Of a stretch of DNA of 9,478 bases, positions 7,090 to 9,478 are shown piece after piece. The first letter of the stretch is position 1. Each line of letters begins with the position of its first letter. Both the position numbers and the translations under genes were made by a program. Location: contig JAYWHT010000083.1 of NCBI GenBank assembly GCA_043777595.1, forward strand, positions 1 to 9,478, given 5' to 3'. The stretch is from JAYVJH01 sp043777595. Its GTDB lineage: Bacteria > Bacteroidota > Bacteroidia > Cytophagales > Spirosomataceae. The notes beneath the pieces are model-generated. The model saw only the letters and a list, made by a program, of their open reading frames with translations. It was not told the DNA's origin and did no database searches.

Positions 7090-7108
7090 ATTGCTGTGTA
7101 TTTTTTTA

Positions 7109-7140
7109 CAAATATAATAAAAAATAAATTTGCTACACAA
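7109..7140 (-). promoter_or_regulatory. Bacteroidota-type promoter for the second Uma2 gene
   Basis: On the minus strand TATATTTG (7116-7109) exactly matches TAnnTTTG, with TTG (7140-7138) 21 bases upstream as a -33 element. The ATG at 7089 follows 19 bases after the -7 element, almost the same arrangement as for the first Uma2 gene (18 bases). This decides the start codon in favour of 7089. Confidence 0.6.
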
Positions 7141-7173
7141 CTAAGTAAATAACCAGCCGACCAATAAAGGGCG

Positions 7174-7181
7174 TACCTTTG
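7174..7181 (+). promoter_or_regulatory. Bacteroidota-type -7 element of the helicase gene
   Basis: TACCTTTG exactly matches TAnnTTTG and ends only 4 bases before the ATG at 7186. A clear -33 TTG at 17-23 bases upstream is not seen. If functional, the transcript would start at or within a few bases of the start codon, so the mRNA would be leaderless or nearly so. Confidence 0.45.
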
Positions 7182-7185
7182 CGCC

Positions 7186-8505
7186 ATGGAAAACACAAAA
7201 GAACAACAGGCTCAAATATTATTAAATCTGGGCATCGATGCACTCAACCCAATGCAAGAAGCCGCTCAAAAGGCAATTTTAAACACCAACAATACACTAC
7301 TGCTGGCTCCAACGGGTTCGGGCAAAACGCTGGCTTTTCTGATGCCGTTGGTACAAATGTTAGATTCTAAACAAAACTCGGTTCAGTGCCTTGTACTTAC
7401 GCCCTCACGAGAGCTGGCCATACAAATTGAGCAGGTATGGCGCAAAATGGCGACAGGTTTCAAGGCCACTGTGTGCTATGGTGGCCACTCGATGGCTACC
7501 GAAATCCAGAGCCTAAGCACTCCGCCCGCCCTGCTGATAGGCACACCTGGCCGTATTGCCGACCACATCAGCCGCCAGACATTTGCCTTAGACGGTGTTC
7601 AGACTTTGATTTTGGACGAGTTTGATAAGTCGTTGGAGATGGGTTTTCAAGAACAAATGTCAATCATTGTGAGTGGACTTAATGGCCTCAACAAACGAGT
7701 ATTGGTTTCGGCTACTTCGGGCATTGATATTCCTGATTTTGTAGGGCTGCTCTTGCCTACTCACGTCAATTTTATTCCAATCAACGAAGTCAAAACTGCT
7801 CTAACTACCAAGGCCATTGTTACCAACGACAAAATCAGTACACTTTTTGACTTGCTTTGTTCTCTAAATTCTGAATCGGCATTGATTTTTTGTAACCAAC
7901 GTGAAACAGCCGAGCAAGTCAGCGATTTTTTGAACAGAAACAAAATCGAAGCAACGTTTTATCATGGTGGCATGGAGCAAATTGACCGTGAGCGAGCCTT
8001 GATACAGTTTAGAAACGGTAGCGTTAATTATTTGATTACGACCGACTTAGCTGCCAGAGGCTTGGATATTCCAGAGATGAAGCACGTCATTCATTTTCAG
8101 TTACCACTCCACGAACACGAATTTGTACACCGCAACGGTCGAACTGCACGAATGTACGCCTCGGGTACGTCATATTTACTTTTGGGACAAAATGAATCTC
8201 GCCCTCATTACATTGACGACAATATTCAAACCATCAAAGTATCGGCCAATAACCCTTTGCCCAGTCCACCCGAGTTTATAACGATTTATGTAAGTGGAGG
8301 CAAAAAAAACAAACTCAATAAGGTGGATATTGTTGGTTTTTTTTCGCAAAAAGGGCAGTTAGAAAAAAGCGACTTAGGACTAATCGAAGTCAAGGATTTT
8401 ATTTCTTTTGCAGCCATCAAGCGATCAAAATACAAAGGGTTTTTGGACAGAATTGAAAATGAAAAAATGAAAGGCAAAAAATATAAAATCGAGGTAGCTC
8501 GCTGA
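7186..8505 (+). CDS. dbpA: DEAD-box ATP-dependent RNA helicase, DbpA-like
   Basis: The 439-residue protein carries the complete helicase core. It has a Q motif region (LGIDALNPMQ, 15-24), motif I APTGSGKT (41-48), Ia PSRELA (73-78), Ib TPGR (120-123), and motif II DEFD (144-147) in place of DEAD. Motif III SAT (175-177), IV LIFCN (233-237), V TTDLAARGLD (285-294) and VI HRNGRTAR (315-322) follow. The C-terminal ~75 residues (FITIYVSGGKKNKLNKVDIVGFF... to GKKYKIEVAR) match the DbpA RNA-binding domain, which in E. coli DbpA and Bacillus YxiN recognises hairpin 92 of 23S rRNA. A role in large-subunit ribosome assembly in the cytoplasm is therefore likely. Length is close to E. coli DbpA (about 457). 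The DEFD variant keeps the catalytic Asp-Glu and the last Asp, so ATPase activity is expected. It is monocistronic, divergent from the Uma2 gene. The symbol follows the domain; strict orthology is not proven. Confidence 0.88.
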   Translation: MENTKEQQAQILLNLGIDALNPMQEAAQKAILNTNNTLLLAPTGSGKTLAFLMPLVQMLDSKQNSVQCLVLTPSRELAIQIEQVWRKMATGFKATVCYGGHSMATEIQSLSTPPALLIGTPGRIADHISRQTFALDGVQTLILDEFDKSLEMGFQEQMSIIVSGLNGLNKRVLVSATSGIDIPDFVGLLLPTHVNFIPINEVKTALTTKAIVTNDKISTLFDLLCSLNSESALIFCNQRETAEQVSDFLNRNKIEATFYHGGMEQIDRERALIQFRNGSVNYLITTDLAARGLDIPEMKHVIHFQLPLHEHEFVHRNGRTARMYASGTSYLLLGQNESRPHYIDDNIQTIKVSANNPLPSPPEFITIYVSGGKKNKLNKVDIVGFFSQKGQLEKSDLGLIEVKDFISFAAIKRSKYKGFLDRIENEKMKGKKYKIEVAR

Positions 8506-8672
8506 TTCAAAAAAATTATTGTGTTGTTTTTAAAAAATAGCCTGCTGCATAATGCGGTATGATGTTAATAGACTGAATTTTTTCATGCTGTAACAATCTC
8601 GTTGCAACCCTAATTTTTAATTTCCACAAAAATTGCTGATTTGGAAAAAAGTTAGACCTTAAAAATAAATCA

Positions 8673-8900
8673 ATGATTATGGCGTGGATGAAAGCGATTA
8701 TGGAAGATGAGAATGGTGAAGCCATTACGAGTAAATACTATGATTTAGGTACAGATTTTAGTAATATTGATAAAGTTGAAGACTCTGTTCTGTCTATTTC
8801 TGGAAGTGTATTGATAGATATTACTCAACATCTTTTAAGTATGGAACAAGATAGATTTAAAAAAAAAGCGAGTACAAAACTAACGGTAAGTACGCAGTAA
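8673..8900 (+). CDS. Transposase-like gene, upstream frame (orfA) ending after an A9 run
   Basis: This 75-codon frame begins at ATG 8673 (MIMAWMKAIMEDENGEA); an in-frame stop at 8637-8639 and no earlier start fix the beginning, though Met3 or Met6 are alternatives. There is no recognisable domain on its own. Residues about 36-63 (DSVLSISGSVLIDITQHLLSMEQDRF) look helical, like the N-terminal part of ISKra4/ISLre2-type transposases. At 8859-8867 there are nine consecutive A (codons AAA AAA AAA after TTT). A -1 shift there continues into a long open frame with transposase-like sequence, whereas the zero frame adds only ten residues before TAA. The fused product would be 65 + 196 = 261 residues up to the next stop. 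It is either a frameshift-expressed insertion-sequence gene or a decaying one. Sequence here is visibly more AT-rich than the helicase gene. Confidence 0.5.
   Translation: MIMAWMKAIMEDENGEAITSKYYDLGTDFSNIDKVEDSVLSISGSVLIDITQHLLSMEQDRFKKKASTKLTVSTQ
8859..8867 (+). other. A9 slippery run, candidate -1 frameshift or transcript-slippage site
   Basis: Nine consecutive A are followed by G. In the zero frame they form AAA AAA AAA, so the A-AAA-AAA heptamer is correctly phased for -1 tandem slippage. The downstream frame is stop-free only from 8861 onward, because TAA at 8858-8860 blocks it just before the run. The two frames therefore meet exactly at this site. A9 runs are also long enough for RNA polymerase slippage. 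Confidence 0.5.
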
Positions 8901-9457
8901 ATATTAGTACGACACACGGGAGTTTTCCTTTTGAAGTATGTCGGATAAAGAAAGGCTTATCGGGTAGTAGTTTTTTGAAAGAGAGTGATTTCACGGTCAG
9001 TCGTTATAGCAAGAAACTAACGGCATTTGTTCTCAAATATGCCACTAAAATAAGTTATGCTTCGGTCAAAGAATTAGTGAGTAACACTTGTGGAAATACC
9101 ACCCTAAGTAGCCAGCAAATTTGGCGATTAGTCAACGATAATGGCCTTAAAATAAGTACTGTTCAGGCTAAACAAATAGAAGCCTTTAATGCTTCTGATG
9201 CTGAGATTAACTTACAGAAAGTGGACATTTATGACATAGAAGCTGCTGAGGTGCTATATTTGTGTGATGATGTTTGTGTAAAAGAGCAGAAAAGTCAAAG
9301 AGATAAAGTAGCCAAAGAAGAAAAAAATTTTTGTAATACCTGTGTTAGTATGTTGCAAAAAGCCGATGGGTCATACCAAACAATCGTTGTGGGTTTAGGC
9401 ATTGACAATGTGCCCTATAACAGAGTTATATTGTGGGAAAATTATGGCGAAAAATAA
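8867..9457 (+). CDS. Transposase-like gene, downstream frame (orfB), probably incomplete
   Basis: This -1 frame gives 196 residues after the A9 run. It contains THGSFPFEVCRIKKG and RYSKKLTAFVLKYATKISYA, followed by VKELVSNTCGNTTLSSQQIWRLV. That is the 'conserved strand, then helix-turn-helix-like pair' arrangement seen before the catalytic core of ISKra4/ISLre2 (UPF0236)-type transposases. LYLCDDVCVK (bases about 9254-9283) may hold the first catalytic Asp. The frame has no ATG before VSMLQK near its end (only TTG, for example at 8975), so independent translation of the conserved part is unlikely and a frameshift from orfA is favoured. It stops at TAA 9455-9457, before the remaining catalytic residues would be expected; another frame opens with ATG 9444 and runs off the window. 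The family assignment is by eye and tentative; the gene may be a pseudogene. Terminal inverted repeats could not be identified. Confidence 0.5.
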   Translation, partial: SEYKTNGKYAVNISTTHGSFPFEVCRIKKGLSGSSFLKESDFTVSRYSKKLTAFVLKYATKISYASVKELVSNTCGNTTLSSQQIWRLVNDNGLKISTVQAKQIEAFNASDAEINLQKVDIYDIEAAEVLYLCDDVCVKEQKSQRDKVAKEEKNFCNTCVSMLQKADGSYQTIVVGLGIDNVPYNRVILWENYGEK

Positions 9458-9478
9458 CTACCTATTGTGGCTATTTCT

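Noticed and set aside
7090..7140. An N-terminal extension of 17 residues (from ATG 7140) for the second Uma2 protein.
   Set aside because: The extension would contain the TATATTTG promoter element and has a Lys/Phe/Tyr-rich composition unlike the family; ATG 7089 gives a natural N-terminus and the same promoter-to-start spacing as the other Uma2 gene.
7179..7370. A 63-codon plus-strand frame overlapping the start of the helicase gene.
   Set aside because: It overlaps the Q motif and Walker A region of the helicase in another frame and is rich in Ser/Asn/Gly/Gln without a recognisable fold.
8516..8725. A 69-codon minus-strand frame in the gap after the helicase gene.
   Set aside because: It has no promoter element, overlaps the start of the transposase-like gene, and shows no recognisable protein features.
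8535..9476. AAATAGCC (8535-8542) and GGCTATTT (9469-9476) as terminal inverted repeats of an insertion sequence.
   Set aside because: Eight bases at this distance is expected by chance in AT-rich DNA, and the transposase-like frame appears unfinished before the second copy.

Overview
The window looks like chromosomal DNA of a Bacteroidota bacterium, probably of the order Cytophagales. Three observations support this: the large MacB/FtsX-type permeases that begin MLRNY(I/L)KIAFRNLWKN and occur in tandem; the absence of Shine-Dalgarno sequences; and several exact matches to the Bacteroidota -7 promoter element TAnnTTTG just upstream of genes. The taxonomic assignment is an inference from style, not a database result.

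Layout: positions 2-223 are the 3' end of a first FtsX-like permease. A putative lipoprotein with YD-repeat-like hairpins follows (306-1091), then a very strong intrinsic terminator (1123-1174). Two full-length 8-TM permeases come next, at 1259-3640 and 4168-6579. Each is followed, tail to tail and only 9 or 15 bases away, by a small minus-strand Uma2-family (PD-(D/E)XK-like) gene at 3650-4114 and 6595-7089. The unit 'permease, then convergent Uma2' therefore occurs twice in a row. A DEAD-box RNA helicase with a DbpA-type C-terminal RNA-binding domain is at 7186-8505. From 8673 to the right edge lies a transposase-like gene split into two frames at a run of nine A, with the rest presumably outside the window.

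Regulation: the first full permease has a good candidate sigma-54 promoter (GG at 1208-1209, GC at 1220-1221). About 80-115 bases upstream of its predicted start there are three TGTCC/GGACA half-sites, two of them exactly 21 bases apart, resembling an enhancer-binding-protein site. The same palindrome forms the core of the terminator that closes the upstream lipoprotein gene. Both Uma2 genes and the helicase have recognisable Bacteroidota housekeeping promoters.

How the genes may work together: the permeases would sit in the inner membrane and be powered by a MacB/LolD-like ATPase that is not encoded here. The lipoprotein may be a cell-envelope partner or cargo, which is inference only. The Uma2 genes have no obvious mechanistic link to transport. 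The helicase (probably ribosome biogenesis) and the transposase-like gene appear unrelated to the permease cluster.
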